This document shows, piece after piece, positions 34,875 to 43,695 of a DNA stretch of 64,000 nucleotides; the first letter of the stretch is position 1, and each line of letters opens with the position of its first letter. The notes beneath the pieces are model-generated. The model ran no database searches. It was given only the letters and a program-made list of their open reading frames with translations, and was not told the origin of the DNA. Origin of the DNA: Bradyrhizobium arachidis (GTDB lineage Bacteria > Pseudomonadota > Alphaproteobacteria > Rhizobiales > Xanthobacteraceae); contig NZ_CP077970.1 in the NCBI RefSeq assembly GCF_024758505.1, positions 3,348,001 to 3,412,000 on the forward strand, written 5' to 3'. Both the position numbers and the translations under genes were made by a program.

Positions 34875-37800
34875 ATGAACTGCTCGTGTTGCGGTTCCGA
34901 GGTTCAGAGCGGCTTTGCCTTCTGCCCGAAGTGCGGCACGAAGCAACCGAACGCGTGCCCTGCTTGCGGTTATCCATGCGCACCGGATTTCGCGTATTGC
35001 CCGAAATGCGGCGCTCTCGTCGGTGATGCCCCCAAAGCCGGCGGGCAGGCGTCAACGCGGCCGAGCGGGGCGGCGATTCCGATCAGGGCGTCCTCACCAC
35101 CGCTGGTGCCGGTAACCGAAGCTCAACAGGCGTTGCGGCCGGACAAGATCGACAGCGAAGCAAATCGCCGCACCATCACCGTGCTGTTTGCTGACCTCAG
35201 CGGCTTCACCGCGATGAGCGAGCGGCTCGACCCTGAGGTCATGCAGACGCTTCAGAACGAATTGTTCGAGGAACTGACGGCCGCGGTGCAAAGCTTTGGC
35301 GGCTTCGTCGACAAGTTCATCGGCGATGCGCTGCTTGCCCTGTTCGGTGCGCCGGCCGCCCACGAAGACGATCCGGAGCGGGCGGTCCGCGCGGCCCTCG
35401 ACATGATCAGGCGGACGGAGCGGCTCGGCGAACGTACGAAGATCTACGCTGGTTCACCCCTGCTGCTCCATATCGGGATCAACACCGGGCATGTGGTCGC
35501 TGGCGGGTTGGGCGTGGGCGTCGCCAAATCCTATTCGGTGACCGGCGACACGGTAAATACCGCCCAGCGATTGCAGTCGATGGCTCCTCCGGGCGAGGTG
35601 CTGGTCGGGCCGTTGACCCACCGCCTGACGCGGCATGCATTCTCATATGAATCGCTTGGCGAGGTCTCGCTCAAGGGCAAGATGGGCAACGTCCTGGTCC
35701 ACCGTCTGAAGGCGCCGCTCGACACGCCCCGTGCGGCACGAGGCCTCGACACGCTGGGCCTCAGCGCGCCCCTGATCGGGCGCGACACCGAGCTTGCCCG
35801 CCTGGAGGCCAGTCTTGACCGGGGGTGTAGCGGTGCGGCGCAACTGGTGCGGCTGGTCGGCGAAGCCGGTATCGGGAAAACGCGCTTGGTGAATGAGTTC
35901 GTCGCCCGTATCCGAGATGAGGATCGCTTCGCCGGTGTGGCGATCCGGCAGGCGGTCTGCTCGCCGCTGGGCGAGCAGACCTACGGTACGCTCGCCGCCG
36001 TACTGCGCAGTGCCTATGGCATCGCGCAGAAGGCAAGCGCCGCGGAGGCAGAGGCCAAGCTGGCTGCGGCGCTGTCGGAGCTTGGCCTCGCGGCCGAAGA
36101 GGCAGAGCGGTTGATGCCCCTCTATCTCCACGTTCTCGGTCTCGGCGATCCCGACGCGGTGCTCAGGCATGTCGAGCCCGAACAGCTGCGCCGGCAGATC
36201 TTTTTCGCGATCCGGACCGTCTTCGAACGGCGCTTGGCCTTGTCGCCGCTTCTGATCGTGGTCGAGGACCTGCACTGGGCTGATGCCGTGTCTCTTGAAG
36301 CGCTGCGATTCCTGATGGATCGGCTGGAGCGTACGCGGCTGATGCTGTTGCTTACGCATCGGCCAATGCTGGAGCTGGATCAGTTCGGTTCGAGCCGGGT
36401 CAGCCACACAACCCTTCGGTTGCCTCCGCTCGGTGACGCTGACGGACAACGGCTGCTCGCGGCCTACTTCAGTCACGGCTGGCGTGAACCGCCGGGACAT
36501 CTGTTCAGTCGAATCCTCGAGCGTGCGAGCGGCAATCCACTGTTCATCGAGGAAATCATTCGCGGTCTTAGTGAAGTCGGCGCGCTGGAGCGCGACGGCT
36601 CGCAGTGGCGGATCAAGTCGGATGAAGCCGCCGCCGATATCCCCGCCAGCATTCAGGCGCTGTTGCTGGCGCGCCTGGACCGGCTGCCGCATGAAGTGCG
36701 TCGGCTGGCCCAGGAGGCCGCAGTGATCGGCCCGCGCTTTGACGCGGCGCTGCTCAGAGCGACGGCAACCGAGCGCGCGAAGGTCGAAGCGGGGCTCGAA
36801 CTTCTGTGCGACGCCGAGATCGTCGAGGAGGTCGCCGGCTCGAACTCGATTTCGCTGCGATCCTACCGCTTCACGCAAACCATGCTTCAGGACGTGATCT
36901 ATCAAAACCTGCTCTTGCAGCGCCGGATCGAGCTCCATGGACGGATTGGTGCGGCGCTGGAGCGGCTCTATGGCGAGGAGCCGGAGCGGCTCGATGACCT
37001 CATCCTCCTCGGACATCATTTCAGTCTGAGCGCGAGCAAGCCGAAAGGCGCGTGCTATCTGCGCGCGGCCGGTGATCGCGCCCGCGCGACCTATGCCAAT
37101 GAAGATGCCATCCGTCTCTACCAGCAGGCGCTTGGCGTCTTGTTGACCAGCGGCGAAGGGGAGCCGGAACGCCTGGTCCTCTACGAGCGGATCGCGGACC
37201 TCTGTGGCGCGGCCGGCCGCCGCAATACGGCCGAGGAGCACTACCAGCGCGCGCTGGAGGGTCATCGCACCGCAGAGGATCGCATTGGCGAAGCGCGAAT
37301 TCTTCGCAAGCTCGGCCGACTATTGTGGGACGCCGGCAAGCGGATCAAGGCAGAGACGCACTATGCGGAGGCGGCTGAACGGCTTGGAGGGATCGACGCG
37401 CCCATCGAGTGGGCGCATCTCCTGCAAGAGCGTGGCCGTCTCGCGTTTCGCATGGGCGATCACATGGCCGCCGCGCGATGGGCAGACGAGGCGCTTGGCC
37501 ATGCCCGATCCGTGCCGGCGGACGCGGACAAGCAGGCCGGACTCGAGGCGGCGCGCGCCATTGCGGAGGCGCTCAACACCAAGGGGGCCGCGCTGGCGCG
37601 GCTTGGACGACACCGGGAGGCGGTGCGCGAGGTAGAGCAAAGTGTCGCGGCCGCCGAGGCCGCCGGCCTACTTAACGTAGCCTGCCGCGGCTACACCAAT
37701 CTCGGCGTGCTCTACACGATCGTCGACCCGGCGCGAGCCGTGGAGGTTTGTCGGTGTGGACTCGACGTCGCGCGTCGTATCGGCGATCTCGGCTTCCAAG

Positions 37801-38192
37801 CGCGCCTTCTTGCCAATTTTGCCGTTGCCTGTTGCACTTTCACGGACAGATGCACCGAGGAGGGGGTTCCGGCCGCCGAAAAGGCGATCGAGATCGACCG
37901 TGCGCTCGATCAGCGCGAGCATCTCTCGGTGCCCCTGATCGTGCTCGGGCAGATCCATCAATGCCATTTCCGCCCCGACCTGGCCGCCCGCTGCTACAAC
38001 GAAGCAATCGACGTCGCGAGCGAGACCGGCGAGCCGCAGCAGCTCTTTCCATGCTATGATGGTCTTGCGACGTTGAACCTTGATCGCGGCGACATGCCCG
38101 AGGCCGAGCGGTATTTCGCGCTGGCCCATGACGTTTGCGCCCGGCACGGGCTTGATCCCGCCGGCCTGATCGTACTGCCATTTCTCGACTAG
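34875..38192 (+). CDS. Zinc-ribbon / class III nucleotide cyclase / AAA ATPase / TPR signalling protein
   Basis: A 1105-residue multidomain protein. Two zinc ribbons lie at residues 3-46 (CSCC, CPKCG, CPACG, CPKCG). A class III cyclase domain spans about 97-280, with metal Asp107 in FADLSGF, the second Asp in FIGDALLALFG and TGDTVNTAQRLQ near its end. An AAA-type ATPase follows, with Walker A VGEAGIGKT and Walker B LIVVEDLHWAD. The C-terminal 400 residues are alpha-helical TPR-like repeats. This is the cyclase-ATPase-TPR layout of many rhizobial signalling proteins. It should make cAMP (or cGMP) in response to an unknown protein or ligand. It is not clear that all substrate-specifying residues are kept. 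Confidence 0.93.
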   Translation: MNCSCCGSEVQSGFAFCPKCGTKQPNACPACGYPCAPDFAYCPKCGALVGDAPKAGGQASTRPSGAAIPIRASSPPLVPVTEAQQALRPDKIDSEANRRTITVLFADLSGFTAMSERLDPEVMQTLQNELFEELTAAVQSFGGFVDKFIGDALLALFGAPAAHEDDPERAVRAALDMIRRTERLGERTKIYAGSPLLLHIGINTGHVVAGGLGVGVAKSYSVTGDTVNTAQRLQSMAPPGEVLVGPLTHRLTRHAFSYESLGEVSLKGKMGNVLVHRLKAPLDTPRAARGLDTLGLSAPLIGRDTELARLEASLDRGCSGAAQLVRLVGEAGIGKTRLVNEFVARIRDEDRFAGVAIRQAVCSPLGEQTYGTLAAVLRSAYGIAQKASAAEAEAKLAAALSELGLAAEEAERLMPLYLHVLGLGDPDAVLRHVEPEQLRRQIFFAIRTVFERRLALSPLLIVVEDLHWADAVSLEALRFLMDRLERTRLMLLLTHRPMLELDQFGSSRVSHTTLRLPPLGDADGQRLLAAYFSHGWREPPGHLFSRILERASGNPLFIEEIIRGLSEVGALERDGSQWRIKSDEAAADIPASIQALLLARLDRLPHEVRRLAQEAAVIGPRFDAALLRATATERAKVEAGLELLCDAEIVEEVAGSNSISLRSYRFTQTMLQDVIYQNLLLQRRIELHGRIGAALERLYGEEPERLDDLILLGHHFSLSASKPKGACYLRAAGDRARATYANEDAIRLYQQALGVLLTSGEGEPERLVLYERIADLCGAAGRRNTAEEHYQRALEGHRTAEDRIGEARILRKLGRLLWDAGKRIKAETHYAEAAERLGGIDAPIEWAHLLQERGRLAFRMGDHMAAARWADEALGHARSVPADADKQAGLEAARAIAEALNTKGAALARLGRHREAVREVEQSVAAAEAAGLLNVACRGYTNLGVLYTIVDPARAVEVCRCGLDVARRIGDLGFQARLLANFAVACCTFTDRCTEEGVPAAEKAIEIDRALDQREHLSVPLIVLGQIHQCHFRPDLAARCYNEAIDVASETGEPQQLFPCYDGLATLNLDRGDMPEAERYFALAHDVCARHGLDPAGLIVLPFLD

Positions 38193-38213
38193 CTCATACG
38201 AAGGAGTTCAACC

Positions 38214-38894
38214 ATGTCAGAGCTTCATGTCGATGGACCACTTCAAGCCGGTGATCGTGCACCGAACATCGTGCTCGACGCCATCACACGCGAAGGAAAG
38301 ATCGCGCTCGAAGATTATCGCGGGCATAGCCCGATATTGGTTGGCTTGTTTCGGGGGCTGCATTGCCCATTCTGCCGCCGCCATATCGCGGCACAGGCGC
38401 AACTTGACGCCGCTCTGCACGAGAAAGGCGTCGAAAGTCTCACGGTGGTCAACACGCCGATCGAGCGCGCGCGGCTCTATTTCCGTTACCATCCGTTGCC
38501 AAATCTGCTCGCGGCGTCCGATCCCGAGCGGATCTCGCACCGCGCGTTCGGCTTGCCCAATCTCGAGTTTACCGAGAGCGAAACGGAGTGGCCGCGCAAG
38601 GTGGGTATGGATGTGGTGAGGAGCATGCAGGTCGAAATTCCGGGCGAATTTCCCGGACCGATGAATCGGCTGGCGGCGTTTGATTACCTCAACAACAAGG
38701 ACGGCTACGAGATCACGGAAGCCGATCAGCGTATGTTGGCAGTCGGCCACGGCCAGCTGTTCGGCCAGTTCCTGCTCGATCGGGAGGGGATCGTGCGCTG
38801 GAGCTTTACCGAAGTTCCTGACGGCGGCCAGCACATGTTCGAAGCGCCGAGCCCTCAGGAGTTGATGTCGGCTGCCTCTCAGGTAGCAGGCTAG
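38214..38894 (+). CDS. Peroxiredoxin-like (AhpC/TSA-fold) protein
   Basis: A 226-residue thioredoxin-fold protein. The N-terminal LQAGDRAPNIVL is the usual peroxiredoxin opening, and GLFRGLHCPFCRRH contains a CPFC motif where a peroxidatic Cys or a thioredoxin CxxC would be. The C-terminal half (about residues 100-226) is long and contains FLLDREGIVRWSFTEVPDGGQ. It could be a redox enzyme of the AhpC-TSA_2 type. It begins 21 bases after the cyclase gene with GAAGGAG upstream, so the two are probably co-transcribed. Confidence 0.82.
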   Translation: MSELHVDGPLQAGDRAPNIVLDAITREGKIALEDYRGHSPILVGLFRGLHCPFCRRHIAAQAQLDAALHEKGVESLTVVNTPIERARLYFRYHPLPNLLAASDPERISHRAFGLPNLEFTESETEWPRKVGMDVVRSMQVEIPGEFPGPMNRLAAFDYLNNKDGYEITEADQRMLAVGHGQLFGQFLLDREGIVRWSFTEVPDGGQHMFEAPSPQELMSAASQVAG

Positions 38895-38911
38895 GCATCG
38901 GTGTCTGGCGA

Positions 38912-39751
38912 TTAACCCGCCACCCTCGGCCGCTTCTCCGCGAGCACCGTCGCCATCGCCGCGATCAGCGGGCGCATGAAATAGGCATCCTCCGCTGGCG
39001 AGATATCGGTGCGCAGGCCGTGTGCGGCGAGTTCGCCTGAGACCGCCGGTCCTACCGATGCAATTAGCGTGCGCTCAAGGCCGCCCCGCAGCTTCTCCTC
39101 GGTACCATGCGCTTTCGCGGCATCGATCAGGCGGCGGACCTGGCCGAGATTGGTCAGGGCAAGACAGTCGATCCGCCCCGCGGCCATGTCGTCGATGGCG
39201 GCTGTGATGTTGGCATCCGCCGCCTTTGGATCGTAGGCGTAGGGCAGCACGGTATCGACCGCGGCGCCTTGCGCTGACAGCGCGTCGATCAGCGCGCTGT
39301 GGTCCTTATCGGGATAAAGCTGGAGCCCGATGCGGTGGCCTTTCAGGTCGAGCTTGCCCATCATCTCGATCACGCCGTCGGTGGTCGGCTTCTCCGTCAT
39401 CTGCTGCTGCTCGAGCCCGACCTCGCGGAGCGCCTTGCCGGGCTTTGGCCCGCGGGTGAATTTTCGCGACTTGGCCAGTGCCGCCACAAGAGCCTGATCA
39501 AGGCCGCGCCCGCGCGCGAGCTTCATCAGCCGGCGCATGCCTTCGCCGGTCATCAGCACCAAATCGTCGAAGGGTTTTTCGATGGCGCGGCGGATCCAGG
39601 TCTCGACCGGCGCCGGATCGGGAGCATCGTGGATCTCGATCGTCGGGCATTGCACGACATCGGCGCCTTGCTCGGCCAGGAGCTTTGAGAACTGCGCTTC
39701 CTCGCGCGTCTCCAGGATCAGGATGCGGTAGCCGTTCAGTCGGTCGGCCAT
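38912..39751 (-). CDS. Uroporphyrinogen-III synthase family protein
   Basis: A 279-residue two-lobed HemD-fold protein. Visible parts are ILETREEAQFSKLLAEQGADVVQCPTIEI at the N-terminus (shown split: ILETREEAQFSKLL, then QGADVVQCPTIEI), VLMTGEGMRRLMKLA, CLALTNLGQVRRLIDAA and LIASVGPAVSGELAAHGL. Canonical HemD closes hydroxymethylbilane to uroporphyrinogen III. The family is poorly conserved, and this copy stands alone without other haem genes, so a divergent role is possible. ATG at 39751 has GAGG upstream; a TTG six bases earlier is unlikely. It is divergent from purU. Confidence 0.75.
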   Translation of the reverse strand: MADRLNGYRILILETREEAQFSKLLAEQGADVVQCPTIEIHDAPDPAPVETWIRRAIEKPFDDLVLMTGEGMRRLMKLARGRGLDQALVAALAKSRKFTRGPKPGKALREVGLEQQQMTEKPTTDGVIEMMGKLDLKGHRIGLQLYPDKDHSALIDALSAQGAAVDTVLPYAYDPKAADANITAAIDDMAAGRIDCLALTNLGQVRRLIDAAKAHGTEEKLRGGLERTLIASVGPAVSGELAAHGLRTDISPAEDAYFMRPLIAAMATVLAEKRPRVAG

Positions 39752-39888
39752 GACCAAGCCTCAGGGGAAAATTGCAATGTTACGTTCATCCTGACTCCGG
39801 TCTTGGGATTGGCGCAAGGGCGCGCACGGTGATAGAGCAGGGCGCATCGTCGCGTTCCGCGCATTTGCCCAAACCTTCATCAAAGACC

Positions 39889-40752
39889 ATGCCCGATCAT
39901 CAATACGTTCTGACCCTGTCCTGTCCCGACCGCCCCGGCATCGTCTCGGCGGTGTCGACCTTCCTCGCCCACAATGGACAGAACATTCTCGATGCCCAGC
40001 AGTTCGACGACATCGAGACAAAGAAATTCTTCATGCGCGTGGTGTTCACCGCGGCCGACCTCGCCGTCGAGCTATCAGCGCTCCAGACCGGCTTTGCCGC
40101 GATTGCGGAACGTTTCGGAATGGAGTGGCAGATGCGCGACCGCGCGGCGCACCGCAAGGTGATGCTGCTGGTGTCGAAGTCCGACCACTGCCTTGTCGAC
40201 ATTCTCTATCGCTGGCGCACGGGCGAACTGCCGATGATCCCGACCGCGATCGTTTCCAACCATCCGCGCGAGGTCTATGCCGGGCTCGATTTCGGTGACA
40301 TCCCGTTCCACCATTTGCCGATCACCAAGGACACCAAGAAGGAGCAGGAAGGTCAGATCATCGATCTCGTCGGCAAGACCAAGACCGACCTCGTCGTGCT
40401 CGCCCGCTACATGCAGATCCTGTCGGACGATCTGTCGGCAAAACTGTCGGGCCGCTGCATCAACATCCACCACTCCTTCCTGCCGGGCTTCAAGGGCGCA
40501 AAGCCCTATCACCAGGCGCATGAGCGCGGCGTCAAGCTGATCGGCGCAACCGCGCATTACGTCACGCGCGACCTCGACGAAGGTCCCATCATCGACCAGG
40601 ACGTCGAGCGCATCAGCCATCGCGACACGCCGGAGGATCTCGTGCGCAAGGGCCGCGACATCGAGCGCCGCGTGCTGGCGCGCGCCATCCGCTATCATCT
40701 GAACGATCGCGTGATCCTCAACGGCCGCAAGACCGTGGTGTTCGTGGACTAG
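39889..40752 (+). CDS. purU: Formyltetrahydrofolate deformylase
   Basis: A 287-residue enzyme that hydrolyses 10-formyltetrahydrofolate to formate and tetrahydrofolate. The N-terminal ACT domain begins [18 protein letters not shown] (about residues 8-25). The C-terminal formyltransferase-like domain contains [16 protein letters not shown] and [18 protein letters not shown], including the catalytic His and Asp. The length is normal. It links to the one-carbon and methyl metabolism genes elsewhere in the window. Its stop codon (40750-40752) lies inside a repeat shared with 24739-24758. Confidence 0.95.
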   Translation: MPDHQYVLTLSCPDRPGIVSAVSTFLAHNGQNILDAQQFDDIETKKFFMRVVFTAADLAVELSALQTGFAAIAERFGMEWQMRDRAAHRKVMLLVSKSDHCLVDILYRWRTGELPMIPTAIVSNHPREVYAGLDFGDIPFHHLPITKDTKKEQEGQIIDLVGKTKTDLVVLARYMQILSDDLSAKLSGRCINIHHSFLPGFKGAKPYHQAHERGVKLIGATAHYVTRDLDEGPIIDQDVERISHRDTPEDLVRKGRDIERRVLARAIRYHLNDRVILNGRKTVVFVD

Positions 40753-40770
40753 CGTTTTCGAGCGAAGTGG
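40751..40770. repeat. Intergenic repeat element, copy B (truncated)
   Basis: AGCGTTTTCGAGCGAAGTGG is the reverse complement of 24739-24758 with a single mismatch. It starts within the purU stop codon. Only the 20-base end of the longer copy A is present. Confidence 0.55.
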
Positions 40771-40772
40771 AA

Positions 40773-41060
40773 CTAGCGGATCGCATCGGCGGAGCCCGAT
40801 GCCTGCGGCTGGGCTTGCCCTTCCTTCGCGCGATCGGCCGCAGGCATCAGCCGTTGGCGCTCCCGCTCCTTCATCCAGGCGTCGTATTGCGCCGTGCCCG
40901 GCCGCGGCGGGGCGTCGCCCGGCAGGCCGCCGGCCCATTGCGGAATGTAGTCGCCCATGCCGGCAGAGACCTTCTCGTTGATCGTACCGCAGCCCGACAG
41001 GCTTGCCACCAGAAGGCTGGCCGCGACAGCAAAGGTCAAGGGGCTGATACGTTCGGGCAT
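40773..41060 (-). CDS. Small predicted lipoprotein
   Basis: A 95-residue protein with a lipoprotein signal peptide: hydrophobic residues 8-20 followed by the lipobox LSGC, so Cys24 would be lipidated and the protein anchored on the periplasmic side. The mature part is short, polar and rich in Pro, Gln and charged residues, with no recognised domain. It is convergent with purU. The gene stands alone. Confidence 0.75.
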   Translation of the reverse strand: MPERISPLTFAVAASLLVASLSGCGTINEKVSAGMGDYIPQWAGGLPGDAPPRPGTAQYDAWMKERERQRLMPAADRAKEGQAQPQASGSADAIR

Positions 41061-41499
41061 GTTGCTCGGGGCGCCAGGGTGACGGTTGATCGGACGCCGG
41101 GCTGCAACCGGCGGCCACCGAGCCTAGCCTTCAACAGGTAAAATTGGTTTATTCGAGATAGGTATTCAACTACCGAATCCCTCGGTTGCCAGGGGTTGCC
41201 TTCGCCGGGGCTCGCGACATTTCGCTTGGTCAGCTCCAAGGTTTTTTCGTTGACAAGACCATTTTACTTGTACAAGCGTACAAATCGATTGAAGACCAAT
41301 GGCCGGTGGACGTTACCGCAAGTTGGCTCCCTCTGCTGCCGCCGCCTGGACACCCGGCTTTGTCGCCGAACGTCCGATTGACAGCAGGGGCATGGAAGAC
41401 GCCATGCTGCGGCTGCGCGACATGGCAAATACGCGTCATGGTGAGGCAAGAACCGGGCACTCGGTTCAGGGCTCGAGACTGGAAAGGGGAGGGAACGTA
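41061..41499. other. 439-base leader region of the second Liv operon
   Basis: This region has no supported gene. It contains an AT-rich stretch (about 41138-41175), a candidate promoter and palindrome at 41250-41283, and then about 215 bases of leader. The frame in phase with the binding-protein gene is open from 41299, but its upstream residues are not a signal peptide. Confidence 0.5.
41250..41283 (+). promoter_or_regulatory. Candidate promoter with overlapping GntR-like palindrome
   Basis: TTGACA at 41250-41255 is followed by TACAAG at 41271-41276 with a 15-base spacer. A perfect inverted repeat TTGTAC-AAGC-GTACAA covers 41268-41283, and its left part CTTGTACAAG (41267-41276) is itself a palindrome. 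The TTGTAC/GTACAA pattern resembles operators of GntR-family repressors. Binding here would block the promoter. Confidence 0.5.
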
Positions 41500-42681
41500 A
41501 TGTCCGTTCGTCACAAGATGTTGTCATGGGCCGCCACCGCTGCGGCTGTTGCGAGCCTCGCGGCCGTTGCGCCGGCAGGCGCGCAGGATGCCGTGAAGAT
41601 CGGCCTGATCCTGCCGATGACCGGCGGCCAGGCTTCGACCGGCAAGCAGATCGAGAACGCGATCAAGCTGTATATGCAGCAGAAGGGCGACACCGTCGCC
41701 GGCAAGAAGATCGAGATCATCCTCAAGGACGACGGCGCGGTTCCCGACAAGACCAAGACCGCCGCGCAGGAGCTGATCGTCAACGACAAGGTCAACTTCA
41801 TCGCCGGCTTTGGCGTGACGCCGGCAGCGCTCGCCGCCGCACCGCTCGCGACGCAGGCAAAAATTCCGGAAGTCGTCATGGCGGCCGGCACCTCCATCAT
41901 CACCGAGCGTTCGCCCTATATCGTGCGCACCAGCTTCACGCTGGCGCAGTCCGCCAACATCATCGGCGACTGGGCGGCGAAGAACGGCATCAAGAAGGTC
42001 GCAACGCTGACCTCCGACTACGCCCCCGGCAACGACGCGCTCAACTTCTTCAAGGAGCGTTTTACCGCCGGCGGTGGCGAGATCGTCGAAGAGGTCAAGG
42101 TGCCCCTGCAGAACCCGGACTTCGCGCCGTTCCTGCAGCGCATGAAGGACGCCAAGCCCGACGCGCTCTACGTGTTCGTGCCGGCGGGCCAGGGCGGCAA
42201 CTTCATGAAGCAGTATGCCGAGCGCGGTCTGGACAAGGCCGGCATCAAGGTCATTGGACCCGGCGACGTGACCGACGACGATCTGCTCAACAACATGGGC
42301 GACGCCGTTCTCGGCACCGTCACCGCGCATCTCTATTCGGCAGCGCATCCCTCGCCGATGAACAAGGACTTTGTCGCCGCCTACAAGAAGGCCTACGGCA
42401 CCCGTCCGGGCTTTATGGCGGTGAGCGGCTATGACGGCATCCACCTGATCTACGAAGCGCTGAAGAAGACCGGTGGCGATACCAATGGCGACAAGCTGAT
42501 CGAGGCCATGAAGGGCATGAAGTGGGAAAGCCCGCGCGGCCCGATCTCGATCGATCCGGAAACCCGCGACATCGTGCAGAACATCTACATCCGCAAGGTC
42601 GAGAAGGTCGACGGCGAGCTCTACAACGTCGAATTCGCCACCTTCGACGCCGTCAAGGATTCCGGCAAGACCAAGAAGTGA
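41500..42681 (+). CDS. ABC transporter substrate-binding protein (Liv family)
   Basis: A 393-residue type I periplasmic binding protein. A Sec signal peptide covers about residues 1-28, ending PAGAQD. The mature protein starts VKIGLILPMTGGQASTGKQ, typical of LivJ-like proteins. ATG at 41500 is preceded by GGGGAGGG, and it gives the normal signal peptide. It starts the operon binding protein, livH, livM, livG, livF, MetE-like protein. The ligand is unknown; it differs clearly from the binding protein of the other Liv operon. Confidence 0.94.
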   Translation: MSVRHKMLSWAATAAAVASLAAVAPAGAQDAVKIGLILPMTGGQASTGKQIENAIKLYMQQKGDTVAGKKIEIILKDDGAVPDKTKTAAQELIVNDKVNFIAGFGVTPAALAAAPLATQAKIPEVVMAAGTSIITERSPYIVRTSFTLAQSANIIGDWAAKNGIKKVATLTSDYAPGNDALNFFKERFTAGGGEIVEEVKVPLQNPDFAPFLQRMKDAKPDALYVFVPAGQGGNFMKQYAERGLDKAGIKVIGPGDVTDDDLLNNMGDAVLGTVTAHLYSAAHPSPMNKDFVAAYKKAYGTRPGFMAVSGYDGIHLIYEALKKTGGDTNGDKLIEAMKGMKWESPRGPISIDPETRDIVQNIYIRKVEKVDGELYNVEFATFDAVKDSGKTKK

Positions 42682-42698
42682 CGCGCGAAAAGCGCGTC

Positions 42699-42785
42699 AT
42701 CCCCGAGCGCGCTTAGCGCGCATCGGGGATCTAGAAGTTGTTGATCGAGATTCCGGGTTCGGCGCGTGGCGCCGACCCGGAATGA
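42699..42785. repeat. Two palindromic elements between binding protein and livH
   Basis: The first is a hairpin with arms ATCCCCGA (42699-42706) and TCGGGGAT (42723-42730), with an inner GCGCGC pairing. The second has arms ATTCCGGGTTCGGCGC (42750-42765) and GCGCCGACCCGGAAT (42769-42783), with one bulged base. The second belongs to the same ATTCCGGGTTC family as the element at 55038-55115. Located after the binding-protein gene, these may protect its transcript end and raise its level relative to the permeases. Confidence 0.7.
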
Positions 42786-42817
42786 CCGACGCTGAATAGG
42801 ACAGACCCAAGCTCTCC

Positions 42818-43687
42818 ATGACCTCGATCCTGACCAACCTGTTCGATGGCGTTGCCTATGGCATGCTGCTGTTCGTGCTCGCCTGCGGGCTCGCGGTGAC
42901 GCTCGGATTGATGAACTTCGTCAATCTCGCGCACGGCGCCTTCGCCATGGCCGGTGGCTATGTTTGCATGCTGCTGGTCAACAAATCAGGCTGGCCGTTC
43001 TTTACGGCGCTGCCGCTCGCTTTCGTCTCGGCCGCGTTGATCGGCGTGCTGCTGGAGCGCACGCTGTACCGGCATCTCTATACGCGCAGCCATCTCGATC
43101 AGGTGCTGTTCTCGATCGGCCTGACCTTCATGTCGGTCGCGGCCGTCGACTATTTCATGGGATCCTCGCGCGTCTTCATCAACCTACCGAACGCGCTGCA
43201 GGGACAGTTCGACTTCTTCGGCGTCGGCATCGGCCGCTACCGGTTGATGATCATCGTGATCTGCGGCCTGCTCACGGTCGCGCTGCAACTGATCCTGGCC
43301 AAGACGCGGTTCGGCAGCCGGCTGCGTGCCGCGGTCGACGATCCGCGCGCCGCGAGCGGCCTCGGCATCAACGTGCCGCAGGTGTTCGCGTTCACCTTCG
43401 CGTTCGGCTGCGGGCTCGCCGGCCTCGGCGGCGCGTTGAGCGCAGAAATCCTCGGCCTCGATCCCTATTTCCCGCTCAAGTTCATGATCTACTTCCTGAT
43501 CGTGGTGACCGTCGGCGGCTCGTCCTCGATCACAGGCCCGTTCCTCGCCTCGCTCTTGCTCGGCATCGGCGACGTCGCCGGCAAATATTACGTCCCGAAG
43601 ATGGGACCGTTCGTGATCTACACCATGATGATCGTGATCCTGATCTGGCGCCCGAACGGTCTGTTCGGCCGCACTGCTGCGCGTTGA
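42818..43687 (+). CDS. livH: Liv-type ABC transporter permease LivH
   Basis: A 289-residue permease with about eight hydrophobic segments. The LivH-type features are LFDGVAYGMLLFVLACGLAV, FVNLAHGAFAMAGGY and the C-terminal IVVTVGGSSSITGPFLASL. It forms the channel with the adjacent LivM. It lies 136 bases after the binding-protein gene, with palindromes between, and ends eight bases before livM. Confidence 0.93.
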   Translation: MTSILTNLFDGVAYGMLLFVLACGLAVTLGLMNFVNLAHGAFAMAGGYVCMLLVNKSGWPFFTALPLAFVSAALIGVLLERTLYRHLYTRSHLDQVLFSIGLTFMSVAAVDYFMGSSRVFINLPNALQGQFDFFGVGIGRYRLMIIVICGLLTVALQLILAKTRFGSRLRAAVDDPRAASGLGINVPQVFAFTFAFGCGLAGLGGALSAEILGLDPYFPLKFMIYFLIVVTVGGSSSITGPFLASLLLGIGDVAGKYYVPKMGPFVIYTMMIVILIWRPNGLFGRTAAR

Positions 43688-43695
43688 GTGGTCCG

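Noticed and set aside
35643..37265. 540-codon open frame on the minus strand inside the cyclase gene
   Set aside because: The plus strand encodes a contiguous cyclase-ATPase-TPR protein, so this frame is a shadow.
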